Assembly: GCA_021324885.1 (NCBI GenBank) | Contig: JAJPIF010000028.1 | Coordinates: 62,001 to 126,000, forward strand | Length of the DNA stretch: 64,000 nucleotides | Direction: 5' to 3' | DNA from: Pseudomonadota bacterium | Lineage (GTDB): Bacteria; Desulfobacterota; Binatia; Binatales; Binataceae | In this document: positions 45,838 through 54,886 of the stretch, in pieces | How the letters are laid out: each line of letters starts with the position of its first letter | Numbering within the stretch: the stretch's first letter is position 1 | The notes under the pieces: model-generated | What the model saw: the letters and a program-made list of their open reading frames with translations, nothing else | The model's database searches: none | What the model was told of the DNA's origin: nothing | Program-made: the position numbers and the translations under genes

Positions 45838-47298
45838 CTACTGATTGCGCTTTAGAGTCAACCAGTAAACGACGTTTTTGAAGCGGGCGGGTTTGGTTAT
45901 TTCAATGACCTGCCGGTTGCCTTCTGACGATCGCTTAATCTGGCCGTCATAGATTACGGTAAACTGGCCTATGGAATAGCCTTTCAGGTTGTTCTCGACG
46001 GTTATTCGCAGTTTATCAGTCTTGGCGTCTGCTGTGTACGATCCCCCATCTCGCCCCCATTCTCGTAATCCCAGCCATCCCTTGGGCCATTGAGCTCTCC
46101 AGGTCAGCAGCACCGGTTGTGTCCCGACCGGAGGTTTAAGCTTGACAACAACATGTTTCGATCGAGGTTCGTCCTTCATCACGACCAGATCGCTGGACCA
46201 CGAAAGCGGACGGCCATCACGCGTGACGGTGAGTACCTTGTCCGGTGAGTCGTGAACCTCATCAGCTTGTTCATCCACTCCAGTCAGTATGGGGAATTCC
46301 TCGATCACTCGTCCGGGTTTCGCCTTAATGGTTGCGTTCACTTCCTCGACGAGATCGTAATCCTGCTCGATAACGTACTTGACGTCGAGTTCGTGAGCGG
46401 CGAATGGGTCGGTGCCGACCTTGCGGAAATAGCTCTTGGTCTCAAGAAATCTGGATGTCTCCTTGTGGTAATTGAGCGCGCTGATATGCAACTCATTCGG
46501 GTTCGCGCCCGCCCCTTTGAGCGTCAGCAGATAAAAATGGGTGCTATGCGCGAGATCCGACTCGTCAGTGTGCTTCAGGGCGGTTCCCGCTGACAGAATG
46601 GTGATGAAATCGGTTTCGCCGCCTACATTGTAATTGACCGAAAAATCGCAGGGGTCGTGCTGATGACCGTGCAGGATCAGGGAGATTTCATGTTTCACCA
46701 TCTCGTTGAGGAATTCACCGGAGTTTTTCAGATAGACCATCCCCTCAAACTTGTTGGTGACCGTTGGCAGTGGATGGTGGTGAATAAGGACGATTTTGAA
46801 AGCGTTACGGAACCTGAATGGACCGAGGTCGCCGGCAAGCTTTTCAAGACTCTTGCTGAGGCGCTCCATGCGGTTCTTGGTCACCCTGCCGCTGGTCCAT
46901 AAGTCTTTAATTGCCGGGAAAGTTGAATTCACCCCAATGATGCAGAGGTCAACCAGGCCAATCGGGAGATGTTCCACGAAGTCCAGCGGTTGGTTTAGGA
47001 ATTTACGAAACCGCGAAATCCCGAAGCCGCCGAAAATCGCATCATGATTGCCGGGTATGACGTAAACCTTGCCCGTCTTGCAGAGGGCCTCAACCTCGTT
47101 GATGAACGACTTGGCCTTAAGAAAGCTGCTCTTCCACGGGCGATCGACCACATCGCCGGTGATGCAAATAAAATCAGGCCCGCTTTCCTTGAGGATCGTC
47201 TTCAAGGCCTTCACTTTGTTTTCATCTTCGGCGCCAAAATGAAGGTCGGAAATGTGGGCGATCTTGATGGCGAAAGGCGGCTCTGTTGTCGCGGTCAC
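45838..47298 (-). CDS. Calcineurin-like metallophosphoesterase with an unassigned C-terminal domain
   Basis: About 486 residues. The N-terminal half has all phosphoesterase metal motifs: AHISDLHFG, GDVVDRP, IPGNHDAIF, IHHHPLP and LHGHQHD. From about residue 300 onward no family is recognised; the last 170 residues look beta-rich (VVVKLKPPVGTQPVLLTWRAQ; YSIGQFTVIYDGQIK). GTG 47298 has GAGGGGG about 6 nt upstream and is preferred over the TTG at 47319. GC is visibly lower here than in the flanking genes, suggesting acquisition by transfer. It may cleave a cyclic nucleotide, nucleic acid or phosphodiester; the target is unknown. Confidence 0.8.
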   Translation of the reverse strand: MTATTEPPFAIKIAHISDLHFGAEDENKVKALKTILKESGPDFICITGDVVDRPWKSSFLKAKSFINEVEALCKTGKVYVIPGNHDAIFGGFGISRFRKFLNQPLDFVEHLPIGLVDLCIIGVNSTFPAIKDLWTSGRVTKNRMERLSKSLEKLAGDLGPFRFRNAFKIVLIHHHPLPTVTNKFEGMVYLKNSGEFLNEMVKHEISLILHGHQHDPCDFSVNYNVGGETDFITILSAGTALKHTDESDLAHSTHFYLLTLKGAGANPNELHISALNYHKETSRFLETKSYFRKVGTDPFAAHELDVKYVIEQDYDLVEEVNATIKAKPGRVIEEFPILTGVDEQADEVHDSPDKVLTVTRDGRPLSWSSDLVVMKDEPRSKHVVVKLKPPVGTQPVLLTWRAQWPKGWLGLREWGRDGGSYTADAKTDKLRITVENNLKGYSIGQFTVIYDGQIKRSSEGNRQVIEITKPARFKNVVYWLTLKRNQ

Positions 47299-47613
47299 TC
47301 GGTTCCCCCTCGCACCCAAGCTCAGTTAACTCGCTGCAAACAGTAGCTACGCACCTTTACTTTTGCAAATCTTGCCTTTGAGCGGGTCGTGCCGTACCGC
47401 TGACACTTATAGGAGGAACACGGTCATCGCGAAAAAGTGCGAGGAAATCAGCAGATACAGAGAAAGTCCGCCGGCCCTTCGCATCGGCCCTGGTGCCCGC
47501 CATTTTAGACAAATCTTCGAACCGGCGTTCTCAATGAACGAGAACAACCTGGAGCGGAGGGCTGAGCAGCCGCCGGCAGCACACCCTCGATCGGCGCCAG
47601 GAACCACTGGAGC
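47299..47613. other. Spacer between metallophosphoesterase and exported methyltransferase
   Basis: 315 bases. A strong-looking ribosome site AGGAGGAA occurs at 47411-47418 on the plus strand, but no ATG/GTG/TTG with a protein-like frame follows at the right spacing. Short frames on both strands were not judged real. It must include the promoter of the minus-strand metallophosphoesterase gene. Confidence 0.35.
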
Positions 47614-48495
47614 TCAGCGACTTGGCCGGGAATCCCCAGGATCTTGCGCGAGGTGAACGGGCTTGACGAACTTCAGCGTCATCCGATCGCTTTCACCGAT
47701 TGCCAGGTATTTGGCGCGGTCCGTGTCGCCCATGCGCAGCGTCGGCGGCAGGGTCCAGACGCCCTTGGGATAGTCCTTCGTGTCTTTCGCATTGGCATTG
47801 ATTTCGGATTTCGAGACCAGGTGAAAGCCCGCCTTTTCCGCCAGACCAATCACATAATCCTGGCGGACATATCCGGTCGAGGCTTTCGGATCCTGCGGTT
47901 GATTGGGATTGCCGCGATGTTCGACCACGCCGAGAATTCCGCCCGGCTTGAGCGCCTTGTACGCCGCCTTGAACACATCCTCGGCGAACCCGCCTCGCAT
48001 CCAGTTATGGACGTTGCGGAAAGTCAGCACCATGTCGACGGAGTGCGGCGGCGCGATATCGAAATGGTCCGGCGGTCCAAGTTCCGTGAGGGTGACGTCG
48101 CCGTACTCGCCGGGATTCGCCGCGATCTTGCGGCGATAAGCGTCGGAGCCCCGGCCTGGTGCCACCGCCTCGTACAATTTCCCGTGGCCCTTCAGGTACG
48201 GGCCAAGAATGTCAGTGTACCAGCCGCTGCCCGGCCAGATTTCCACCACGGTCATGTCCGGTTTGATGCCGAAAAATTCCAGCGTCTGCAGCGGATGACG
48301 GTAGCGATCGCGGGCGCGATCGGCCGGTGAGCGCGCCGGGTTGTTGATGGCAGCTTCGAGGGCGGCCTTGCCGCTTTCCTTTCTGGATGTTTCCGCGCGG
48401 GCAGGCGGTCGAGCTGTGAACAGCGAGATGAACACGCAGCCGGCAACAACTATTGCCGCGGAGCGGGCGAGGTGAAAGTTGGTTGCTTTTTTCAT
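47614..48495 (-). CDS. Exported class I SAM-dependent methyltransferase-like protein
   Basis: 293 residues. There is a clear N-terminal signal peptide (basic MKKATNFHLARSA, then AAIVVAGCVFISLF, cleavage near RAE about residue 35). The rest is a methyltransferase fold with motif I TVVEIWPGSGWYTDILGPYL, a post-I segment, and LKPGGILGVVEHRG. It belongs to the COG4798-type predicted methyltransferases, which carry signal peptides although SAM is thought to be cytosolic, so function is unknown. ATG 48495 has a weak ribosome site. Confidence 0.83.
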   Translation of the reverse strand: MKKATNFHLARSAAIVVAGCVFISLFTARPPARAETSRKESGKAALEAAINNPARSPADRARDRYRHPLQTLEFFGIKPDMTVVEIWPGSGWYTDILGPYLKGHGKLYEAVAPGRGSDAYRRKIAANPGEYGDVTLTELGPPDHFDIAPPHSVDMVLTFRNVHNWMRGGFAEDVFKAAYKALKPGGILGVVEHRGNPNQPQDPKASTGYVRQDYVIGLAEKAGFHLVSKSEINANAKDTKDYPKGVWTLPPTLRMGDTDRAKYLAIGESDRMTLKFVKPVHLAQDPGDSRPSR

Positions 48496-48621
48496 GTGCC
48501 CAAGTTTGTATCGAATCCGCGCGCGACGCGAGCATTGCTCGGCGTTGCCGGCTCGGAGCCCTTAGCGGACTTTAAGCCATCTCCCAAGTAGGCTACGTTC
48601 CCCTCAGGAAGGAGGACGCTG

Positions 48622-49830
48622 ATGTCCAAACCTTTAGAGGGCTACAAGGTCATTGAAATCGCACAGGAGATCCAGGGCCCCTTTGCCAGCATGTTACTGG
48701 CGTTCCTTGGCGCCAGCGTGGTCAAAATCGAGCATCCCGCCAGCGGTGACTTGAGCCGCTGGATGCTGACCTCGTTAATCGGCGGCGCCGAGGTGAAAAA
48801 CCCGCAGGTGTCGCATTATTTCATCGCCATGAATCAGCATAAACGCAGTATCACGCTGGATCTGAAGAAGCCAGCAGCCGTGCAGGTCGTACGGCGGATG
48901 GCTGAATCGTATGACGTCTTAATCACCAATTACCGGCCCGGTGTTCTGGACCGTCTGGGCCTTGGCTACGAGGAATTGCTGCGCATCAATCCAAAAATCG
49001 TGTATGCGCAGGGAAGTTCGTGGGGACCCAGGGGCCCGTGGGTGACGCGGCCCAGTCGCGACACGCTGGCGCAGGCGGCCAGCGGGCTGATGGCGCAGAC
49101 CGGGATGCCGCATGATCCGCCGATACCCGCCGGCATCATGGCGGCGGACCATGCCGGCGCCCTCAGCCTGGCCGCGGGCATTTTCGCCGGTCTGCTGGCG
49201 CGCGAGCGCACCGGCAAGGGCCAGAAGGTGGACGTTTCGATTTACGGGACGCTGCTTGCGATGCAGGGGTTCGAGATCAATTACACGTCGCTCTCCGGCC
49301 AGGAACCGTTGCGCGCCGGAATCAGCCACGCGTTTCTGCGCGGGGTGTGGGGAGCGTACAAGACCGCAGACGGCTATCTATGTCTGGCCGGCGTCGATGA
49401 CGGCAGATGGCCCCGGTTCTGCCGCATCCTGGGAATCGAGCATCTGGAAAAGGCGCCCGGCTTCGACAATATCGGGCGCAACGTGCACGGCGACAAGGTG
49501 CGGGCAGAATTGGAAAAGATCTTTCCCACCCGCACCACCGCGGAGTGGCTGACTGAACTCAACGCCGCCGACATCCTGGTTACCGAGGTCGCCGACTACA
49601 AATCGGTTCTGAACAGCGAGCAGGCGCGCGTCAACGGATATATTCGCGAGCTGGACCATCCGACGGCGGGCAAGGTCAAAATCGCCGGCAATCCGCTCAT
49701 CTTCAACGGCGAGATCGAGTCCACTGCCACGATGCCGCCTGAGCTGGGCCAGCATACCGAGGAGGTGTTGCTCGAACTCGGCTATGGCTGGGAGGATATC
49801 GAGCGGATGCGCAACGAGGGCGTCCTGTAG
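48622..49830 (+). CDS. CoA transferase family III (CaiB/BaiF)
   Basis: 402 residues. It opens LEGYKVIEIAQEIQGPFASML with the GAxVVKIEHP segment and has PSRDTLAQAASGLMAQTG, where the catalytic Asp lies. The C-terminus, ELGQHTEEVLLELGYGWEDI, is nearly the same as in the other CoA transferase at 41-42 kb, so the two are related paralogues with different specificity. AGGAAGGAGGACGCTG is a strong ribosome site. An SDR follows 16 bp downstream. Confidence 0.93.
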   Translation: MSKPLEGYKVIEIAQEIQGPFASMLLAFLGASVVKIEHPASGDLSRWMLTSLIGGAEVKNPQVSHYFIAMNQHKRSITLDLKKPAAVQVVRRMAESYDVLITNYRPGVLDRLGLGYEELLRINPKIVYAQGSSWGPRGPWVTRPSRDTLAQAASGLMAQTGMPHDPPIPAGIMAADHAGALSLAAGIFAGLLARERTGKGQKVDVSIYGTLLAMQGFEINYTSLSGQEPLRAGISHAFLRGVWGAYKTADGYLCLAGVDDGRWPRFCRILGIEHLEKAPGFDNIGRNVHGDKVRAELEKIFPTRTTAEWLTELNAADILVTEVADYKSVLNSEQARVNGYIRELDHPTAGKVKIAGNPLIFNGEIESTATMPPELGQHTEEVLLELGYGWEDIERMRNEGVL

Positions 49831-49846
49831 CGGAAATCCGGAGGAA

Positions 49847-50611
49847 ATGTTGAAACTAGCCGACAGGGTGGCTTTGATAACCGGGGCCGGTTCCGGAATC
49901 GGACGCGGTTCGGCTCTGCTCTTTGCCAAAGAGGGAGCACGGATCGCGGTCGTGGACATGGATGAACAATCGGCGGCCGAAACGGCGCGGATGATCACCC
50001 AGGCCGGCGGTATCGCCACCGCGATTCGCGCCGATCTGGCAATCCCCGATGATGCCCAACGCATGGTCGAAGCGACCATTGGGCGGTTGGGCGCAATCGA
50101 TATTCTCTACAACAATGCGGCGACCGAAGGACCGATCTGCTTCGCCGCCCAAATCACCCTCGAGCAGTTCGACTATGTAATGAATGTGAACTTGCGCGGC
50201 ACCTGGCTGGCGATGAAGTATGCGCTGCCAATCATGATGGAGCGGCGGCGCGGTTCGATCCTCAACGTCTCTTCGCTGGCGGGACTCAGAGCCACACCTG
50301 GCGGCGCCGCCTATTGCGCGTCGAAATTCGCCGTCATCGGTCTTACCCAGGCCATAGCCATCGAGTATGGCAAATACAATATCCGCGCGAACTGTATAAT
50401 CCCGGGATGGATCGAAACTCCGATGGTGCATCGGCTGTTCGGCCCTGCGCTGCCCGAAAGCAGTGTTACCGCGGCGCCCTTGCGCCGCATCGGACAGCCT
50501 GAAGACGTCGCCAGAGCGGCATTATTCCTGGTCAGCGACGACGCCGATTATGTAACCGGAACGATTTTTACCGTCGATGGTGGCATTAACGCGGGCGATC
50601 GTGGACCGTGA
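49847..50611 (+). CDS. Short-chain dehydrogenase/reductase
   Basis: About 254 residues. Cofactor motif TGAGSGIG near residue 12, NNAAT, catalytic NVSSLAG with YCASK, and PGWIETPMV. It is a classical NAD(P)-dependent SDR. GGAGG sits only 2 nt before ATG 49847; TTG 49850, one codon later, has a slightly better spacing. The gene is co-directional with the CoA transferase 16 bp upstream. Confidence 0.92.
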   Translation: MLKLADRVALITGAGSGIGRGSALLFAKEGARIAVVDMDEQSAAETARMITQAGGIATAIRADLAIPDDAQRMVEATIGRLGAIDILYNNAATEGPICFAAQITLEQFDYVMNVNLRGTWLAMKYALPIMMERRRGSILNVSSLAGLRATPGGAAYCASKFAVIGLTQAIAIEYGKYNIRANCIIPGWIETPMVHRLFGPALPESSVTAAPLRRIGQPEDVARAALFLVSDDADYVTGTIFTVDGGINAGDRGP

Positions 50612-50823
50612 TGGCGGGAGCGAAAAAAGTTGTTTCTGTGCGGCGGATAAGAACGAAACTTGAATCCGGCAAACAGGATCTCCGGGAGAAACTGATCATC
50701 CGGCAGGACGCATATCCCGATCCCCCGTTGCCACCTCAGCACGTGAAGGCGTTCGTGGGAAGTGCGGCCGTGCCGACTCCCAAAGGCGACCGCGAACCCG
50801 TCAGGATTCAGCTCGCGCGTTGA
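50611..50823 (+). CDS. Small hypothetical protein, possibly translation-coupled
   Basis: 70 residues. Its ATG overlaps the SDR stop (TGATG), the arrangement of coupled genes. The peptide is basic (KKVVSVRRIRTKLESGKQDLREKL) with a Pro-rich middle and no known family. It converges on the DUF3175 gene and overlaps its end by 16 nt. Short length and lack of homology by eye keep this doubtful. Confidence 0.3.
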   Translation: MAGAKKVVSVRRIRTKLESGKQDLREKLIIRQDAYPDPPLPPQHVKAFVGSAAVPTPKGDREPVRIQLAR

Positions 50824-51092
50824 GATTCCTCGCGCAGCTTGCTTTGGAGGATCCTTTTGGCTTTCTCCAGCTCGCTCCGGCGCTGCGCACTCAGGTTTTT
50901 GCCCGACCGGTTGATGAACATCTGCACCATCCGGATCGCCGATCCGAGACCCCGCGGCGATACTTCCTTGCGGGCCATGATTCGCGCGACTTCCTCGCCG
51001 GGTTTGGTGAACGTGCCTGGCGGCGGAAACGTGGAAGCGGTTTTGATTTCCCGCGACCACTTTTGGGCCTTGCTTTTGCGAGTCGATTTCAT
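50808..51092 (-). CDS. DUF3175 family protein
   Basis: About 94 residues. The family pattern is clear: a WSREIKT start, FTKPGEEVARIMARK, SAIRMVQMFINRSGKNLS and RRSELEKAKRIL near the end. Function is unknown; members are small, basic and usually single-copy. ATG 51092 (MKSTRKSKAQ) was chosen; a GTG at 51125 is an upstream alternative. Convergent with the SDR and small ORF. Confidence 0.75.
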   Translation of the reverse strand: MKSTRKSKAQKWSREIKTASTFPPPGTFTKPGEEVARIMARKEVSPRGLGSAIRMVQMFINRSGKNLSAQRRSELEKAKRILQSKLREESQRAS

Positions 51093-51163
51093 GGATCGCA
51101 ACCCCGGTCCCAGGGTGAGATTCACAAGTCCAATTTTAGCACAAAGGCGCGTGGGTAGAGCGG

Positions 51164-52096
51164 CTAAATTAAACCGAGTTCTCTCGCCCAGACGAGGTTT
51201 TTACGCGCCGATCCTACGTGCGCGATGTGTACGCGATAGCCTTCGCCGCGGTTGGGGTCGCCGTAGATTATCGGGCCGCCGCCGGATTTTTCCGCTTCAG
51301 CGGCAAGCCTGTCGAGGTCTTGCCAATATGCGATTTCTGCCTGAGTGGGTGTGAAATATTCATGCACGATCGGAACCAGTCGCGGGTTCCCGATCATCAT
51401 CCCATAATAGCCCAGATCGCGCAGCTCCTTGCACCATGCCCGCAGCCCCTTTTCGTCGTCCAGATCGCCGCCCCACATGCCGCTTATCGGATAGCGGATC
51501 CCCGCCGCCTTCGCATCGAGGAGCACCTTCGATCGCAGGAACAGGGTTTCACGTCCCTGCGCCGTCCATCGGTAACCGACCGCCTGATGGATATCGCCAA
51601 AGCGCGAGACCGCTCCGCCCATGTAGCTTACCCGCGGCGACGCCGCCGCGATCTCATAGGCCAGCCGTAGCGCCTGCGCCGTTTCGAGGATTGGGTAGAT
51701 CATGGTGCGACCCATCGGCAGCCCCATCTCCACTTCCATGCAATTGAGCAGCGCGTCGGCGGCATAAATGTCGGCGGGTCCCTGGATCTTGGGTAACAGG
51801 ATACCGGCCAGCCGATCGCCCATTGCGGCCTGCAGGTCGCGCAGTGTCTGACCCGTGGAAGGGGGCTGCACGCGTACGAAAATCAGCGGACGGTCAGCGG
51901 CTGCGAGGGAGTCGATAAAGGAACGGACCACCTTGCGCGCTTTTTGCTGTGCGGCAGGAGGGAACGGGGTTTTTGGCTCCTCGAGGTCGATCACAATGGA
52001 GTCGGCGCCGGAGCCGTAGGCCGCGTTGATTTCCGCTTCCTCGGTGTCGGCGCAAAAGAGCACCGTGCGCAGCGGTTTGGCATCGTGTCTGGCCAT
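51164..52096 (-). CDS. HpcH/HpaI aldolase/citrate lyase-beta family protein
   Basis: 310 residues. Features of the CitE/malyl-CoA lyase-like branch: SIVIDLEEPKTPFP near residue 33, RVQPPSTGQ, GILLPKIQGPADI and GGAVSRFGDIHQA. It is an (acyl-CoA) aldol lyase, Mg2+ dependent, TIM-barrel. The C-terminus ends with a truncated-looking motif rather than the extended CitE lid. GGAGGTGCCGAA is a strong ribosome site before ATG 52096. It leads into the amidohydrolase/LLM stretch. Confidence 0.87.
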   Translation of the reverse strand: MARHDAKPLRTVLFCADTEEAEINAAYGSGADSIVIDLEEPKTPFPPAAQQKARKVVRSFIDSLAAADRPLIFVRVQPPSTGQTLRDLQAAMGDRLAGILLPKIQGPADIYAADALLNCMEVEMGLPMGRTMIYPILETAQALRLAYEIAAASPRVSYMGGAVSRFGDIHQAVGYRWTAQGRETLFLRSKVLLDAKAAGIRYPISGMWGGDLDDEKGLRAWCKELRDLGYYGMMIGNPRLVPIVHEYFTPTQAEIAYWQDLDRLAAEAEKSGGGPIIYGDPNRGEGYRVHIAHVGSARKNLVWARELGLI

Positions 52097-52234
52097 TTCG
52101 GCACCTCCGGGTTTGAGCTGATGCGCTGGACGAATGCGGGAACAGGAGTGGGAGAAGGAGCGAGCAGGGAGAGAAAGAAAGGCGTTTGCGGCTCTGCCTG
52201 CTCGTTTATCTTTTCACCTCGTTCTCCTCACTTC

Positions 52235-53674
52235 TCATTTCTTTTCCTCACTCCTCATCGCTTCCGCTGCGGCCCTTTCACATACGGTGCCGTCGAAGAA
52301 CCCCGGATTCATCCCGGCATGCAGGCGGACCGCGTTTAGAAAAGTGAACTCGCGGAAATCCACTTCACTGATCAAACCGCGCTCGACCAGCCCGTAGGCG
52401 TCCGCGACCGGGGCGGTCATGTCGGGGACGTCCCAATGGGAGATGTCCGACCCCATCATCGCGTGCAGCCGCGCGCCCATGGGGTTGACGTTATCCGCAA
52501 AAGCCCACGCAACCAGCGGATCGTCCGCTTCACATCCAAAGTAGAAATTCGGCACGAACAGGTCTCGGATATCCTCGGGGCGGCCGATTTTCGCCGGTGC
52601 GAATTCATCGAGCATCGCGGGTCGCGCGGCCGGGCGCATGAAGAATTGGCGGATCCTTTCCAGGCGCGAATGGACCGCATCGTCGCCGTAGCGCTCCATG
52701 TAAGCCATCAGCTCGGTCACGTCGAGGCGGTCGGGGTCCAGTTCGAGGATGTTGGCGCCGTTGCGCTTGCTCCAATGGCCAATCAGGTCGGCGTAGAGGC
52801 TGCACGCCCACGCCACGCCGCCTTCGAGGAAGCCATAACGCAGAGTGGGGAACCGCCGCGTCACGCCGCCCAGAAACAGGGACTTGGCCAGCGACTCGTG
52901 CGAGGCGGCCAGCGCGCCGACGTGATTGTAGACGTAATTGGAAATCGAGCGCGAGGGACGCGTATGCAGATGCGAGCTGTGCGAGAGCGGCGCCACTCCA
53001 AGCTCGATACATCTGGCCCACAAGGGGTCGTAATCGTATTCGCTGTCCAGGCCGAAGGTGTCGAGCCGGAACTGATCGCCACTGAGGCGACGGCGCGCAT
53101 AGCCCGTCATCACCATGGTCTTCAGTCCCAATTCCTTGACCGCATACTCCATCTCGGCGATCGCGACTTTGGGATTGCTCATCGGCACGATGCCGCCGAC
53201 GACGATCCGATCGCGGTACGGCCTGAACTGGGCGGCGAGCCATCGATTGGCGCCGCGCGCCAGCGCCGCTCCCAACTCGACGTCGTCGAGGTCCAGCAGC
53301 GCGAGCACGGTGGACGGATAGAGCAGGGTGACGTCGATGCCCATTTCATCCAGCCGTTCATAGAGCAGGCGCGGCAGATGGGCGGTTGCGCGGTCCCTTA
53401 CGTTGCGCGTTTGCCATCCCCACCACGACGGCATCGCCAGCCATTTGGCGCGTACCCGCGGGTCGCTGCGGTCCGCCAGCGCCGTGGAGGTGTCGAACGG
53501 CTTCGCCATCCCGGCCAGGTAACGATCGCGCAGCTCGCGGCCACCGGCCTGCTCCAGGTAAGCCAGCAATTCGTCGTCGAGTATGGGGCCAAGTTCGACC
53601 AGGTGGCCGTCCGCGTCGATTATCGGATGGCCCACCGCGCTGCGCACCTTCGCCGCTTTGGTTTGATCGTTCAT
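52235..53674 (-). CDS. Amidohydrolase-2 family protein (ACMSD-like TIM barrel)
   Basis: 479 residues. The N-terminal metal motif is IIDADGHLVE, a histidine segment HSSHLHTRPS lies mid-protein, and GSDISHWD near the end supplies the Asp. This branch includes decarboxylases and hydrolases acting on aromatic or ring-cleavage acids. GGAGTGCCCCC precedes ATG 53674. The next gene on the same strand is an LLM monooxygenase, and a second amidohydrolase-2 protein lies at 56.2 kb. Confidence 0.9.
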   Translation of the reverse strand: MNDQTKAAKVRSAVGHPIIDADGHLVELGPILDDELLAYLEQAGGRELRDRYLAGMAKPFDTSTALADRSDPRVRAKWLAMPSWWGWQTRNVRDRATAHLPRLLYERLDEMGIDVTLLYPSTVLALLDLDDVELGAALARGANRWLAAQFRPYRDRIVVGGIVPMSNPKVAIAEMEYAVKELGLKTMVMTGYARRRLSGDQFRLDTFGLDSEYDYDPLWARCIELGVAPLSHSSHLHTRPSRSISNYVYNHVGALAASHESLAKSLFLGGVTRRFPTLRYGFLEGGVAWACSLYADLIGHWSKRNGANILELDPDRLDVTELMAYMERYGDDAVHSRLERIRQFFMRPAARPAMLDEFAPAKIGRPEDIRDLFVPNFYFGCEADDPLVAWAFADNVNPMGARLHAMMGSDISHWDVPDMTAPVADAYGLVERGLISEVDFREFTFLNAVRLHAGMNPGFFDGTVCERAAAEAMRSEEKK

Positions 53675-53701
53675 GGGGGCACTCCGTGGCCGGGCGAGGC
53701 G

Positions 53702-54868
53702 CTACGATATCGCCGTCCCTGACGCTTCCGAGGGGCCGAATTCCTTGCGCAGGGCCGGCAGCACCTGCGTGCCCAGCAACTCGATGCTGCGCATCGCCAG
53801 TTCGTGCGGCAGTCCCGAGAACTGTCCCTCCATGATCAGATGGCCGATCCCCAGACGCTTGATCACGTAGTACAGGCGCTCGGTTACGACTTCGGGAGTG
53901 CCGACAATGAAACCACCCGCTTCACGCAGTTCATCGATCGACATCTGGAATATCGAAGGCTGCCTGGATTTGCCGGAATAGCGCGAGCTGACTGAACGCG
54001 ACGACATCCCGACCGGCGCGTAATGCTGCACCGGGCCTTTGGCCGACATGCGCATCCGGAACATCACGTGCTCGTACGATCGCTCGACCGCCTTCTGGTC
54101 GTCGCCCACGAAACAGCCCATCGTGTAGCCCAGATGATGCGGCTGCGTGGCATAGCCGGATTTGTCGGCGGTTTCGCGGTAAAGCGTGAAGAGCTGCTCC
54201 GCCAGTTCCATCGGCGAGTAAATGACCACGTAGGGATAACCGTGGCGCGCCGCCCAGCGAATCGTCTCTTCGCTGCCGATTCCGGGTACCCAGATCGGAG
54301 GATGCGGCTTTTGCAAGGGAAACAGCCACGGGTTCACGTATCTGAATTGAAAGTGCTTGCCCTCCCAACTGAACGGCCCCGGCTCGGTCCAGGTGCGTAC
54401 GATCAGGTCGTGAGACTCCTCGAAGCGTTCGCGGTTGACGACGGGGCTCAGATTGGTGGCCCAATGCTCGACTCCGATCCCGCGCACGAAGCCTGAAATA
54501 ATCCGGCCGTTGGAGAACAGATCGAGCATCGCGACTTCTTCGGCCAGCCGCACCGGGTTTTCCCACAGCGCAATCGTATTGCCCAGCAGCAGGATTTTGC
54601 ATTTGCGGGTGCGCTGCGTGATGGCGGAAGCGCTCAGGTTGCAGGAAACGTCCAGGCAGGTGGGAGTGTTATGATGCTCGTTCACCATCACCCCGTCGAA
54701 CCCAACCTCCTCGGCCCACGCGAACTGGTCCAGGTATTCGCGATAGATGCGGACGCCGACTTCGGGATTGAAATAACGGTTGGGATAGGTCAGCCGGATC
54801 GCGGGATACTTATCCAGCTCCGGGGCCTCAGGATACGGCATCTCAGTGAAGTAGAAAAAATCAACCAT
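53702..54868 (-). CDS. LLM-class flavin-dependent oxidoreductase (luciferase-like)
   Basis: 388 residues. Bacterial-luciferase-like barrel with YREYLDQFAWAEEVGFDGVMVNEHH, TRKCKILLLGNTIALWENPVRLAEEVAMLD and GFVRGIGVE; the C-terminus carries GTPEVVTERLYYVIKR. Enzymes of this class use reduced FMN or F420 and O2 to hydroxylate or insert oxygen into cyclic ketones and other lipophilic compounds. GAGGATACTAAC precedes ATG 54868. It lies between the amidohydrolase and the alpha/beta hydrolase on the same strand. Confidence 0.92.
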   Translation of the reverse strand: MVDFFYFTEMPYPEAPELDKYPAIRLTYPNRYFNPEVGVRIYREYLDQFAWAEEVGFDGVMVNEHHNTPTCLDVSCNLSASAITQRTRKCKILLLGNTIALWENPVRLAEEVAMLDLFSNGRIISGFVRGIGVEHWATNLSPVVNRERFEESHDLIVRTWTEPGPFSWEGKHFQFRYVNPWLFPLQKPHPPIWVPGIGSEETIRWAARHGYPYVVIYSPMELAEQLFTLYRETADKSGYATQPHHLGYTMGCFVGDDQKAVERSYEHVMFRMRMSAKGPVQHYAPVGMSSRSVSSRYSGKSRQPSIFQMSIDELREAGGFIVGTPEVVTERLYYVIKRLGIGHLIMEGQFSGLPHELAMRSIELLGTQVLPALRKEFGPSEASGTAIS

Positions 54869-54886
54869 GTTAGTATCCTCGCGGCC

